A stretch of 64,000 nucleotides of DNA, from NCBI GenBank assembly GCA_028290545.1, contig JAQGJP010000055.1:1-64000 (forward strand). The letters are read 5' to 3'. A program made the translations under genes and the position numbers. The stretch's first letter is position 1. Each line of letters opens with the position of its first letter. This document shows, piece by piece, positions 33,645 through 42,148 of the stretch. The notes beneath the pieces were generated by a model. The model made no database searches. It was not told where the DNA came from and saw only the letters and a program-made list of their open reading frames with translations. Source of the stretch: Rhizobium sp. (lineage in GTDB: Bacteria > Pseudomonadota > Alphaproteobacteria > Rhizobiales > Rhizobiaceae).

Positions 33645-34402
33645 TCGAGCTCGGCACTATCGTCAAGCGCTTCGGCGACAATCTCGTGCTCAATGGAATC
33701 AGCCTGACGCTGGCCGAGGGTTCGGTTACCGGTCTGGTCGGACCCTCCGGCGGCGGCAAGAGCACGTTGCTGCGTTGCGTCAACCTCTTGGAAATCCCGA
33801 CATCGGGCACCATTCGCATCGGCGAGGCGAACCTGTCGTTTTCGCCCGGGCGCAAGGTCGGCTGGCCGGAAATCCAGCGGTTGCGCCGCCAGACAGGCAT
33901 GGTGTTCCAGAACTTCCAGCTTTTCCCGCACCAGACGGCGATCGGCAATGTCATGGAAGGTCTGGTGACCGTGCTGAAATGGCCCGAGACCAAGGCGCGG
34001 GCGCATGCCATGGCGCTGCTGGATAAGGTCGGCATGGCGCACAAGGCCGACGCCTGGCCGTCGACGCTGTCCGGCGGCCAGCAGCAGCGGGTGGCGATTG
34101 CCCGCGCGCTCGCCCCTTCGCCGCGTGTCCTGCTCTGTGACGAACCGACCTCGGCGCTCGATCCGGAACTGGCGGATGAAGTGGTGGAGGTCCTGAGCCG
34201 TCTGGCGCGCGAAGGAACGACGATGATCATGGCGACCCATGACCTGCGCCTCGCCTCGCGCGTTGCCGATCAGGTGATCTTCCTCGATGGCGGCGTGATC
34301 GTCGAAAGCGGCGCGCCCAAGCAGATGTTCTCGGCGCCGGAGCGGGAGCGAACCAAGAAGTTCATCTCCTCGCTCAGCGCCACACACAGCTACGACATCT
34401 GA
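33641..34402 (+). CDS. Amino acid ABC transporter ATP-binding protein (cystine type)
   Basis: 253 residues. Walker A GPSGGGKST, Q-loop near MVFQNFQLFPHQ, signature LSGGQQQRVAIARALA, Walker B VLLCDEPTSALDPE and switch His in ATHDLRLA are all intact. It powers the preceding permease. The operon ends here; DUF3616 follows 87 bp later, in the same direction. Confidence 0.95.
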   Translation: MIELGTIVKRFGDNLVLNGISLTLAEGSVTGLVGPSGGGKSTLLRCVNLLEIPTSGTIRIGEANLSFSPGRKVGWPEIQRLRRQTGMVFQNFQLFPHQTAIGNVMEGLVTVLKWPETKARAHAMALLDKVGMAHKADAWPSTLSGGQQQRVAIARALAPSPRVLLCDEPTSALDPELADEVVEVLSRLAREGTTMIMATHDLRLASRVADQVIFLDGGVIVESGAPKQMFSAPERERTKKFISSLSATHSYDI

Positions 34403-34489
34403 ACGGCTCAGCCCGCCTGAATTGTTGATTTTGCCGCTGCTGCAACTGGTGTTATGCTGGCGCCGGCAACTGCAATCGGGGAGGCTGCG

Positions 34490-35524
34490 ATGGGACGTGC
34501 ATCAGCTTGGTCGATGATCGTGAGGGCAGCGTTTGGCATGCTCTGTATGGCCGGGGTGGCAGCCGCACAGGATGTCGTTACCTATGACGGCGTTTGCGAC
34601 GCGTCGGCTGGCGTCGCCTTGGACGACACGCATTTCGTCATGGCCGACAACAACACCAATGCCTTGCGGGTCTATGGGTTCAAAGGCGGCAAGGTTTCGC
34701 AGCCGCCGTTCGATCTGGAAAATTATCTTGGCATCGAGCGTGACGACGACGGCAAGGTGAAAGAGGCCGATATCGAGGCGGCGGCGGCGATCGGCAAGCG
34801 GATCTGGTGGATCACCTCGCATGGCCGCAACAACAAGGGCAATGTGAAAAAGGAGCGGTTCCGGCTGTTTGCGACCGATGTCTCCGAAAGCGGGGGCCAA
34901 TACACGTTCGAGCCCGTTGGCACGGCCTATTCGGAGTTGATGGAGATGATACTCAGGCGTGAGCTCTATAAGAAGGCCGGCCTTGAGGAGGCGGAACCGA
35001 GCAAACCCGAAGAGGGCGGGATCAACATCGAAGGGCTGGCGGAAGCGCCGGACAACGGTCTTTATCTCGGCCTGCGCAGCCCGGTCGGCGCCAGAGGTGC
35101 GATGATTATCCCCATTCTCAAGCCCGAGAATGTGCTGAAGGGAAAGAAACTGAAGCTCGACGCTCCGATTTATCTGGAGCTTGGGGGAAGGGGCATCCGC
35201 AGCCTGGAAAAGGTGGGCGACCACTATCTCGTGATTGCTGGCCCGGCCGGCAATGAAGGTGCATTCAGTCTCTATCGCTGGAACGGCAAGTCAGACGCGG
35301 CCATGAAATTGAAAAAGATCAGGGATTTTCCCTCTGGCGATAACCTGAAGCCTGAATCAGTCTTTGCTCTCATCGATAGCCAGGATGCCGACGATGTCTA
35401 TGTGTTGAGCGATGACGGTGATCGCTTCAAGGAGCTCGATTCGCAAGGAAAGAAATGCGAAGACGTCGACAATGCGGCCAACAAGCATTTCAGGGGTTTT
35501 CGTGAAAACTCGGCCAAGCCGTGA
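34490..35524 (+). CDS. DUF3616 family exported protein
   Basis: 344 residues from ATG 34490 with GGGGAGG seven bases upstream. A signal peptide ends near AAAQD (residue 27). The body looks like a beta-propeller-like DUF3616 protein with GVCDASAGVALDDTHFVMAD near the start and SPVGARGAMIIPI centrally. The family is of unknown function; some members are linked to polysaccharide or phytase-like folds. Stop lies 3 bp from the stop of the convergent DUF1254 gene. Confidence 0.78.
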   Translation: MGRASAWSMIVRAAFGMLCMAGVAAAQDVVTYDGVCDASAGVALDDTHFVMADNNTNALRVYGFKGGKVSQPPFDLENYLGIERDDDGKVKEADIEAAAAIGKRIWWITSHGRNNKGNVKKERFRLFATDVSESGGQYTFEPVGTAYSELMEMILRRELYKKAGLEEAEPSKPEEGGINIEGLAEAPDNGLYLGLRSPVGARGAMIIPILKPENVLKGKKLKLDAPIYLELGGRGIRSLEKVGDHYLVIAGPAGNEGAFSLYRWNGKSDAAMKLKKIRDFPSGDNLKPESVFALIDSQDADDVYVLSDDGDRFKELDSQGKKCEDVDNAANKHFRGFRENSAKP

Positions 35525-35527
35525 TCG

Positions 35528-36079
35528 CTACTGCCCGTCATAGGGCTCGCACTCCGCTTCGCTGAGGAAGTTCTTCGCAGCGTCGTCGAAGCTGGGGGCA
35601 GGGGAAAGCGTGCGCAGCACGATATAGCCATCGGGGCGCGGCATCTCGATCAGCACGCTCTGGGATATCACGTCCGGATCCGATTTGCGGATTGCGGCGA
35701 GCTGTTGCGGCGAGGCGATGATGGCATCGAGTTCGCCGCCGGCCGCCGAGCGGTCGTTCATGCTGAACACCTCGTTGGACGAGGAATCGTAGACCGCGAA
35801 GGACCAGAACGGCACCGAGCCGGAGGCAATCAGGTGCACCGGCTGTGTTTCGACCGAAAACAGGCATGCGGCGGTGCGCAGATAGGGATCGCCGTTGGAA
35901 AAGCCGATATCGTCCTTTTCGGCGCCAAAGATCACGAAGCGGTTCTCGGAAGCGTAGTAGAGCATCCTCGTATAGGCGTCCAGGCCGGTATAGGAAGGCA
36001 GCGCCAGGATGATCAGGATGTGCAGCACGGCGGCACCCGCAAGCCCGGTCACGATGGAAAGCAGCACCGAACGGATCAT
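35528..36079 (-). CDS. DUF1254 domain membrane-anchored protein
   Basis: 183 residues from ATG 36079, whose ATGA overlaps the stop of the DUF1214 gene. One N-terminal membrane segment (about 4-26). The rest has the DUF1254 core NRFVIFGAEKDD and DPYLRTAACLF, with WSFAVYDSSSNEVFSMND. DUF1254 and DUF1214 often form one protein elsewhere; here they are two coupled genes. Function unknown. Confidence 0.82.
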   Translation of the reverse strand: MIRSVLLSIVTGLAGAAVLHILIILALPSYTGLDAYTRMLYYASENRFVIFGAEKDDIGFSNGDPYLRTAACLFSVETQPVHLIASGSVPFWSFAVYDSSSNEVFSMNDRSAAGGELDAIIASPQQLAAIRKSDPDVISQSVLIEMPRPDGYIVLRTLSPAPSFDDAAKNFLSEAECEPYDGQ

Positions 36080-36657
36080 GAGCAACTCACTTTCGTGAGG
36101 GCGGGCATCTGGATTTCAAGCACGCCGGAGGAGCCGGCGGTCGGCGTATCCAGCAGCGACAGGACCAGCCGGTAGGGCCGGCTGCGGCTCACCGCCAGCC
36201 AGTTGCCGGGCTGGGCCGATGCGGAAATCCGCACGGTGAACGCGCCATCGGGCTGGCGCAACACATTCCAGGAGTTGAATGCGGCAGGCCGCTCAGGCCC
36301 CGGATCCAGCGGCTCGTTGAGGCTGTCGGCGGCATAGAGCGTCCAGAAGCGGGCGGGCGGGGTCTGGCCGGTTATCTCGTAGGTGCAGGCCGGCGACAGG
36401 CGCTTGCCGTCCTGATCGGCGTCGGCCTGGAATATCAGTCCTTCCGCTGTTCCGAACAGCAGCCGGCCGGCGCGGGCGCGATGCGATTTGGCATAGGGAT
36501 CGGCATCCGCCATCTGCGCCTCGGGGAAAGCCGCCCACGGCCCGAGGCGGATCGCGCCAAACCCGGACGAGGCGTCGAGCATCATCACCGTCGAGCCGAT
36601 GCCGAGGCCGAAAGCGGTGATCAGCGCAAGCGCGACAAGAAAGGGCAGGCGAAACAT
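36076..36657 (-). CDS. DUF1214 domain membrane-anchored protein
   Basis: 193 residues from ATG 36657. One N-terminal membrane segment (MFRLPFLVALALITAFGLGI). The C-terminal DUF1214 signature WTLYAADSLNEPLD, NSWNVLRQPDGAFTVRISA and NWLAVSRSRPYRLVLSL is clear. It is first in a pair with the DUF1254 gene (ATGA overlap). It is divergent from the flavodoxin-fold gene at 36817. Confidence 0.82.
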   Translation of the reverse strand: MFRLPFLVALALITAFGLGIGSTVMMLDASSGFGAIRLGPWAAFPEAQMADADPYAKSHRARAGRLLFGTAEGLIFQADADQDGKRLSPACTYEITGQTPPARFWTLYAADSLNEPLDPGPERPAAFNSWNVLRQPDGAFTVRISASAQPGNWLAVSRSRPYRLVLSLLDTPTAGSSGVLEIQMPALTKVSCS

Positions 36658-36754
36658 CGGCGGGACAAAAACTTTCTGACTCTCTACGGCAAGGAGCGTT
36701 AGCATTGATTTCGGATGGGGGGAATGGCCACCGCGGTATTTGCATGTCGGGACA

Positions 36755-36779
36755 GGAACTCCATCATCGGCAAACTGTT
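36755..36779 (+). promoter_or_regulatory. EcfG-type general stress promoter candidate
   Basis: GGAAC at 36755-36759 and GTT at 36777-36779 with a 17-base spacer match the alphaproteobacterial EcfG pattern, 38 bp upstream of the flavodoxin-fold gene. The elements are short, so chance is not excluded. Confidence 0.4.
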
Positions 36780-36816
36780 AAGACTCCTGTTTCCCACGGC
36801 TGACAAGGAGTTTTCC

Positions 36817-37431
36817 ATGCCGCTTAAAGCCCTCGCCCTCAACGCCACACTGAAGAGCAGCACATCGCAGGAAAATTCCTCGACCGATGCGATGATCGAA
36901 CTGATCGCCCGGCAACTCAAGGACTACGGCATCGAGACGGACGTGCTCAGGCTCGCCGATTACAATATCAAGCCCGGCGTCACTTCGGATGAGGGTGAGG
37001 GCGACGAATGGCCGGAGATCCGGACGAAGGTCCTCGACGCCGACATCCTGATCATGGGCACGCCGATCTGGATGGGGCAGCCGAGCAGCGTCTGCAAGCG
37101 GGCGCTGGAGCGCATGGACGCCTTCCTCGAGGAGAAGGACGATCAGGGCCGGATGGTCTCCTATGGAACGGTCGCCGCCGTTGCCGTCGTCGGCAACGAG
37201 GATGGCGCCCATCATGTCTCCGCCGAGGTCTACCAGGCGCTCAACGATGTCGGCTTCACCATCCCGGCCAATGCGGTGGCCTACTGGGTGGGTGAGGCGA
37301 TGGGCTCGATCAATTTCGTCGATCTGCGCCAGGTGCCGGATGTCGTGACGGAAAGCGTCGCGATGCTGGCCCGCAATACTGCACACCTCGCAAGGCTTTT
37401 GAGCGAGAACCAGTATCCCGGCGATCGCTGA
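36817..37431 (+). CDS. NAD(P)H-dependent flavodoxin-fold oxidoreductase
   Basis: 204 residues from ATG 36817 with AAGGAG. The flavodoxin-like FMN-binding start is LALNATLKSSTSQENSSTDA. The middle has ADILIMGTPIWMGQPSSVCK, the second FMN contact, and later VAAVAVVGNEDGAHHV. The family includes FMN reductases and quinone reductases, acting in the cytoplasm. A stress promoter candidate precedes it. Substrate unknown. Confidence 0.85.
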   Translation: MPLKALALNATLKSSTSQENSSTDAMIELIARQLKDYGIETDVLRLADYNIKPGVTSDEGEGDEWPEIRTKVLDADILIMGTPIWMGQPSSVCKRALERMDAFLEEKDDQGRMVSYGTVAAVAVVGNEDGAHHVSAEVYQALNDVGFTIPANAVAYWVGEAMGSINFVDLRQVPDVVTESVAMLARNTAHLARLLSENQYPGDR

Positions 37432-37628
37432 GCCAAAAAAATGCCACTAAGACTTCGTTCATACTCGGTTCAGCAGCGGTCTCTCATCGTCGGCGCTGGA
37501 ATTTACGTGACGGGGACATGAAAGACGCTTTCAAATTGCCTGCCATTTCGGTAGCAGTGGCAGCATTTGATGGAGTGCGTGAATTCGTGCCGGCGTGGGT
37601 CCGGTGGTAACTTGACCGGAGTTTTTGG

Positions 37629-40106
37629 ATGACGTCGATAGTCTATGATGAGCTGGCCGAGGGCGCTCAGTATGACAACTTCCGCTTCGACGTCATGAAG
37701 ACGGTCTGGAGTCCGGAGAAAAACCCCTATCTCAACATCAACGAGGTTCCCTGGATCGGCACCGGCTTCAACATGGCCTCCTCCGAGGGCGAACTTCAGG
37801 TCATCTATGAAGCGATATTTGGCACTGTTGATCCCCGCGATACGACGCTGATACCGGACCTCTGGGATGTCGTTTCCAATACGCCCTACACTGCCGGCCA
37901 GAACGGCGCATTGCGCAATGACCTGAAGGCTGTGCTCGCCGAGCACGGCATCGGCGGCCATTTCGTCTTCGCCAATCAGGGGCAGATGCAGACGGCGCTC
38001 GAAACGCTCGGCCTGTTTGCCGAAAGCAGCCTCAGTTGGTCGGACCAGGACCTGCCATACTCGCAGGAACGCGCTGCGGTTTTCTCCGTCGCCTTCGAAG
38101 GCGTCGATGTCAGCAACATCCTGCAGGCGATGATCGAGAATGACGATCGCTTCCGCGCCTGGTTCGAACTCCGCTACGACAGCAACGACGCGTCGGGCGC
38201 CGGTGCCGCCGAGAAGCGCGAAACCGCCGCGCGGCGCTACGAACAGTCGGATTTTTTCGAACTCTACAACAATCCGAACAATGTCGACTACGACGAGGCG
38301 TTCGACGTCGCCCGGGGTTACCAGAACAATCGCAACGCCATTCTCGCCTATGAAGCCAAGTACGATCCCGAAGCGGCGGGCAATGGCGCGGGCGCCGCAG
38401 CCGCCGGCGGCCGGGGCGGCAATATCAACGATGCGCTGCAGCCGGCAATCGCCGCCATCCTCGAGCATTTCAACATTTCCGGCGTTCACGTCGAGGACGT
38501 TCTTTACGCGCGCAACGGTTCGCCCAACCTGGTCGGGGATGTCACCGGCTTCGACAGCAAGAAAAACGACGACGACCTTTTGATCGGTGACGGCGAGGAC
38601 AACACAATCGTCGGTGGCCAGGGCAATGATGTGATCCTTGGGCTCGGCGGCGACGACAACCTGACCGGCGGCCTGGATAACGACCGTGTGTTCGGCTACA
38701 GCGGCAGGGATATCCTGAATGGCGCACTCGGCAACGACATGCTCGACGGCGGCGCCGATAACGACAGGCTGCTGGGCGGCGACGGCAATGACAGGCTGTT
38801 CGGCAGTTCCGGCTCGGACCGGCTTGACGGCGGCATTGGCAACGACACGCTCGACGGCGGCAATGACAGGGATACGCTGGTCGGCGGTGCCGGCGATGAC
38901 AGGCTCGATGCCGGCTATGGCAACGATATCGTCGATGGCGACGACGGCAGGGATAATCTGACCGGCCTCGATGGCAACGACAGGCTGGATGGTGGCGCCG
39001 ACGATGACCGCCTCGATGGCGGCAACGACGATGACATCCTGATCGGCGCTGCGGGCAAAGACAAGCTGTTCGGCGGCGCTGGCCTCGACAGGCTGGATGG
39101 CGGCAGCGGCAATGATCTGCTCGACGGCGGCAATGACAGGGATACGCTGGTCGGCGGTGCCGGCGATGACAGGCTCGATGCCGGCTATGGCAACGATATC
39201 GTCGATGGCGGCGACGGCAACGACCGTCTGATTGGCTTTGACGGCGACGACAGGCTGGATGGCGGCAAGGGCAATGACGACCTCAATGGCGGCAATGACG
39301 CCGATATCCTGACCGGCGGCCTGGGCAACGACCGGCTGGAAGGCGCGGGCGGTATCGATATGTTGCGTGGCGGGGAGGGCGATGACACCTATGTGTTGCT
39401 GACCAACAACGCCGCCAACACCCATCCCGACCCGGATGTCCATACCAACCCAGATCCTGATCCGGGTCCTGATCCCGACCCCGATCCGACCGGCAATCCG
39501 TCGCTCGCCGGCGGCAACAACACCGATGAGATTGTCGAGGAGAAAAACGCCGGGACCGATACCGTGGTCATCGGCATCGCCGGCAATTTCGACATCAGGA
39601 ATGTCGAGAAGCTGAGACTGACCGGCGATATCAGCGGCAATGTCTCGGTGACGCTCAACCAGTTCGATATTTTCACGCTGACCGACAAGGCCGATACCCT
39701 GACCTTGACCATCAACAAGCTACAGAAGGAGGCGATCGATATCGTCACCGGCGGCGGCGCCGACACCATTCGCATCGACCTCGCGCCGGGCATCGATCCG
39801 TCGCAGGTGCTCGATCACAAGGGACTGACGGCGCGGTTCGATTTTGCCGATCTTTCGGCCAACGACACGATCGACCTGACATCGATCGGCATCAAGAAGA
39901 TCGTCGCCAACGATCTCGATATCTCCAGCGACAAGGGCTTTTACCTGATGGCGCCGGATGCCAAGATCCACCTGATGGACGGCGGCGAAGAGATCAAGAC
40001 CTATAACAACGACACCAACAGCTGGTTCGTGGTCAAATGCGGTGACGACACGCCCTACGGGCCGGAGTTCCTGGGCAATGTGACCAAGGACAATTTCGAT
40101 ATATAG
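37629..40106 (+). CDS. Large RTX protein with lysozyme-like N-terminal domain
   Basis: 825 residues with GGAG eight bases before ATG. Residues 1 to about 255 resemble phage-lysozyme-like domains seen at the start of some rhizobial RTX proteins: [48 protein letters not shown], and [12 protein letters not shown]. Residues about 320-590 are some 25 nonapeptides of the LDGGxGNDxLxG type. A linker of D-P repeats ([15 protein letters not shown]) then leads to a beta-rich C-terminal domain ending KDNFDI. Hydrolase activity on peptidoglycan is inferred only; the catalytic Glu could not be assigned. Confidence 0.82.
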   Translation: MTSIVYDELAEGAQYDNFRFDVMKTVWSPEKNPYLNINEVPWIGTGFNMASSEGELQVIYEAIFGTVDPRDTTLIPDLWDVVSNTPYTAGQNGALRNDLKAVLAEHGIGGHFVFANQGQMQTALETLGLFAESSLSWSDQDLPYSQERAAVFSVAFEGVDVSNILQAMIENDDRFRAWFELRYDSNDASGAGAAEKRETAARRYEQSDFFELYNNPNNVDYDEAFDVARGYQNNRNAILAYEAKYDPEAAGNGAGAAAAGGRGGNINDALQPAIAAILEHFNISGVHVEDVLYARNGSPNLVGDVTGFDSKKNDDDLLIGDGEDNTIVGGQGNDVILGLGGDDNLTGGLDNDRVFGYSGRDILNGALGNDMLDGGADNDRLLGGDGNDRLFGSSGSDRLDGGIGNDTLDGGNDRDTLVGGAGDDRLDAGYGNDIVDGDDGRDNLTGLDGNDRLDGGADDDRLDGGNDDDILIGAAGKDKLFGGAGLDRLDGGSGNDLLDGGNDRDTLVGGAGDDRLDAGYGNDIVDGGDGNDRLIGFDGDDRLDGGKGNDDLNGGNDADILTGGLGNDRLEGAGGIDMLRGGEGDDTYVLLTNNAANTHPDPDVHTNPDPDPGPDPDPDPTGNPSLAGGNNTDEIVEEKNAGTDTVVIGIAGNFDIRNVEKLRLTGDISGNVSVTLNQFDIFTLTDKADTLTLTINKLQKEAIDIVTGGGADTIRIDLAPGIDPSQVLDHKGLTARFDFADLSANDTIDLTSIGIKKIVANDLDISSDKGFYLMAPDAKIHLMDGGEEIKTYNNDTNSWFVVKCGDDTPYGPEFLGNVTKDNFDI
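38849..39210 (+). repeat. Internal 270-bp duplication in the RTX array
   Basis: 38849-38940 is identical over 92 bp to 39119-39210, an offset of exactly 270 bp (ten nonapeptides). The remainder of the unit has diverged, indicating recent unequal exchange or conversion within the array. Confidence 0.85.
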
Positions 40107-40176
40107 AGCGAGTTGCCGGAAGGTATGATGTAAAATGTCATGGCCCCGTCTTTCCGAATATGGCAGAATTTAACTT

Positions 40177-40413
40177 ATGGACACAAAGAACGATATTTCG
40201 GAAGACCTGAACCGGCGTATTGACCAGTTGACTGCCCGTTCGACCCTGACGAGGGAGCAGATCATCGAGGATGCTCTCGCTCATGGCCGTTCGCTTGCAT
40301 GGCAGGAGAAGTGGCTGGAAGGCGTCCAGCAAGGTATTGCCGATGCCGATCGAGGCGATTTTGTTACGGAGGAGGAAATCGCCATCGTTTTGAATAAGTA
40401 TAGTTCGACGTAA
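40177..40413 (+). CDS. Ribbon-helix-helix antitoxin of a ParDE/RelBE-like pair
   Basis: 78 residues. The start ISEDLNRRIDQLTARSTLTR and the helix EQIIEDALAHGRSLAWQEKW are typical of CopG/ParD-type antitoxins. The C-terminal part GIADADRGDFVTEEEI is the toxin-binding segment seen in such families. It is followed after 5 bp by a shortened ParE-type toxin gene. The antitoxin itself appears complete. Confidence 0.8.
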   Translation: MDTKNDISEDLNRRIDQLTARSTLTREQIIEDALAHGRSLAWQEKWLEGVQQGIADADRGDFVTEEEIAIVLNKYSST

Positions 40414-40418
40414 TCGCC

Positions 40419-40595
40419 GTGAGAATCGTCTGGACGAGGCGCTATTTGCGCGAGCTGGCTGATATTGGCGACTATATCGCCGAGCGTGATCCCCGCGCTG
40501 CTGCGCGGATTGTCGCCTATCGGGTCGGCGAAAGCCAGATCGAGGTTCTGTTCGTCCAGCACGGTGCCCGCGAGTGGCCCGATGAACGGGTGTAA
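40419..40595 (+). pseudogene. ParE/RelE-type toxin with internal in-frame deletion
   Basis: GTG 40419 opens RIVWTRRYLRELADIGDYIA and continues RDPRAAARIV, as in full-length ParE toxins of about 95 residues. It then jumps directly to AYRVGESQIEVLFVQHGARE, the usual C-terminal strand region. Some 35-40 central residues are missing without a frame change, leaving 58 residues. The central beta-sheet and substrate surface are therefore lost and toxicity is unlikely. Confidence 0.75.
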
Positions 40596-40647
40596 AGTAC
40601 GTCATTCAGCCGATGTTTTCCCACGCTTGTGATCAGCCAACGACGTC

Positions 40648-41331
40648 TTATGATGCCCGGTCAGCCTTCACCCCCAGCCATATCATGTGTCGGGCGCCGG
40701 ATTTGCCATTGGCGCGCACCGGCTTTTCCTCGGTGGTGAAGCCGGCGCGCTGCAGCCGGCGGGTGAATTGCGGATCGGGGCCGGACGACCAGACCGACAG
40801 AACGCCGCCCGGCGACAGTGCCTGGTAGGATTCGCCGATCCCCCGGTGATCATAAAGGCTGTCGTTGGACTGGCGGCTGAGCCCTTCAGGACCATTGTCG
40901 ACATCGAGCAGGATCGCGTCATATCCGGCGCGGGACGAACGGATCAGCGCGCCGACATCACCCTCGACGATATCGACGCGGGGATCGGTCAGCGACCCGG
41001 CATGGAGATCGGCCATCGGCCCTTTCGCCCAGGCCACCACCGCCGGCACCAGTTCGGCCACCGTCACCTTCGCGGTCCCGTCGAGTGCTGCCAGCGCCGC
41101 CCGCAAGGTGAAGCCCATGCCGAGGCCGCCGATCAGGATGCGCTTCTGTTGACGATCACGGATTTTCTCGAAGGCGAGGGTGGCGAGCGCTTGCTCCGAG
41201 CCGCTGAGGCGGCTGTTCATAAGCTCGTTGGTGCCGAGCATGATCGAATATTCGCGTCCCCGCCGCTTCAGCCGAAGGGCCTCGTCGCTACCGGGTATCC
41301 TGGCCGTGTCGAGCAATTCCCATGGGAGCAT
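40648..41331 (-). CDS. Spermidine synthase-like methyltransferase-fold protein
   Basis: 227 residues. The Rossmann core has RILIGGLGMGFTLRAALA (nucleotide-binding glycine motif), VTVAELVPAVVAWAKGPM and VDIVEGDVGALI. YDAILLDVDNGPEGL is the region that carries the catalytic Asp in spermidine synthases. It lacks the N-terminal oligomerisation domain of true SpeE and is shorter, so polyamine synthesis is uncertain. A single gene on the minus strand. Confidence 0.82.
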   Translation of the reverse strand: MLPWELLDTARIPGSDEALRLKRRGREYSIMLGTNELMNSRLSGSEQALATLAFEKIRDRQQKRILIGGLGMGFTLRAALAALDGTAKVTVAELVPAVVAWAKGPMADLHAGSLTDPRVDIVEGDVGALIRSSRAGYDAILLDVDNGPEGLSRQSNDSLYDHRGIGESYQALSPGGVLSVWSSGPDPQFTRRLQRAGFTTEEKPVRANGKSGARHMIWLGVKADRAS

Positions 41332-41398
41332 CAGGCAGCGCTTTCGAAAACGTTGAGGTGAGCGCTGCTTTACAGATTTATGATCGGGAAGGCCAGAG

Positions 41399-42115
41399 TT
41401 ACGCCGCTCTGCCCCAGCCGAACGGACCCTTGCGTCGGGGCGAGGAAATCACCCGGGCAGGCAGGATACGCATGATCTCGGCGGCGAATTCGCGCGCATT
41501 GGCCTGGGCGCGATCGAGGTTGGAGACTTTTTGCGGGTCGAGATCGTAAAGTGTCACGCCGAGATCGAACATTTCGCGAGAGGCACCGCGTTCGACGATA
41601 GGGGTCGCCAATGTATCGACGCCGCGCTGGGCGAGCAGGCCCTTGATCTTCAGAAGGGAATGGGTGGTAACCATGGGATTGACGCGCGACAGGAGCACCG
41701 AATGCGGCACTTCGTAACCCGTCTCGGCCTTGATCTGGGCAATGAGGTCGAGGATCTTGACCGCGCCCTTGGCGTCCATGCCGGAGCCCTGCACCGGAAT
41801 CAGCACGTGCGACGAGAAGGCCAGCGCAGTGGCTGTCAGTTGATTGCGCTCGCCGGCCAGGTCGATGATGAAATAATCGGCCTGGGGGTTCATCTGGCGG
41901 ACCTGCACCTCCAGCGAGGCCGGGGTCACGTGCTCCACCAGCGATATCGTGCCGCGGGGGCGCGCCGATTCATACCATTGGCTGAACCAGCCCTGGGAGT
42001 CGCTGTCGAACACCGTAACCTTGTATCCGCACTGCGCAAGCTCGACCGCGAGCAACACGGCGGCCGTGGTCTTGCCGGCTCCGCCCTTGGTGTTGGCTAT
42101 CGTAATAACCGGCAT
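41399..42115 (-). CDS. ParA-family ATPase, VirC1-like
   Basis: 238 residues. The deviant Walker A KGGAGKTT is at residue 10, the A-prime region has VFDSDSQGWFSQWYESA, and Walker B FIIDLAGERNQLT follows. This is the short ParA/VirC1-like group of Rhizobiaceae chromosomes. No parB partner, partition site or conjugation gene is adjacent. It is divergent from the MBL-fold gene, 33 bp apart. Confidence 0.85.
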   Translation of the reverse strand: MPVITIANTKGGAGKTTAAVLLAVELAQCGYKVTVFDSDSQGWFSQWYESARPRGTISLVEHVTPASLEVQVRQMNPQADYFIIDLAGERNQLTATALAFSSHVLIPVQGSGMDAKGAVKILDLIAQIKAETGYEVPHSVLLSRVNPMVTTHSLLKIKGLLAQRGVDTLATPIVERGASREMFDLGVTLYDLDPQKVSNLDRAQANAREFAAEIMRILPARVISSPRRKGPFGWGRAA

Positions 42116-42148
42116 GTATTAAAGTCCCCGTCCTGGCGCTGAACCCCG

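Noticed and set aside
38580..39400. Regular short repeats that might suggest a CRISPR-like array
   Set aside because: They are in-frame 27-bp RTX nonapeptide codons without unique spacers, and no cas gene is near.
37503..39443. A 646-codon minus-strand open frame opposite the large RTX gene
   Set aside because: It has the same periodic Val/Ala/Ile pattern that is produced by reading nonapeptide codons backward.
3990..40106. A type I secretion transporter for the RTX proteins
   Set aside because: Only one ABC ATPase is in the window (33641-34402), and it belongs to an amino acid importer; no HlyB/HlyD-like gene was found.
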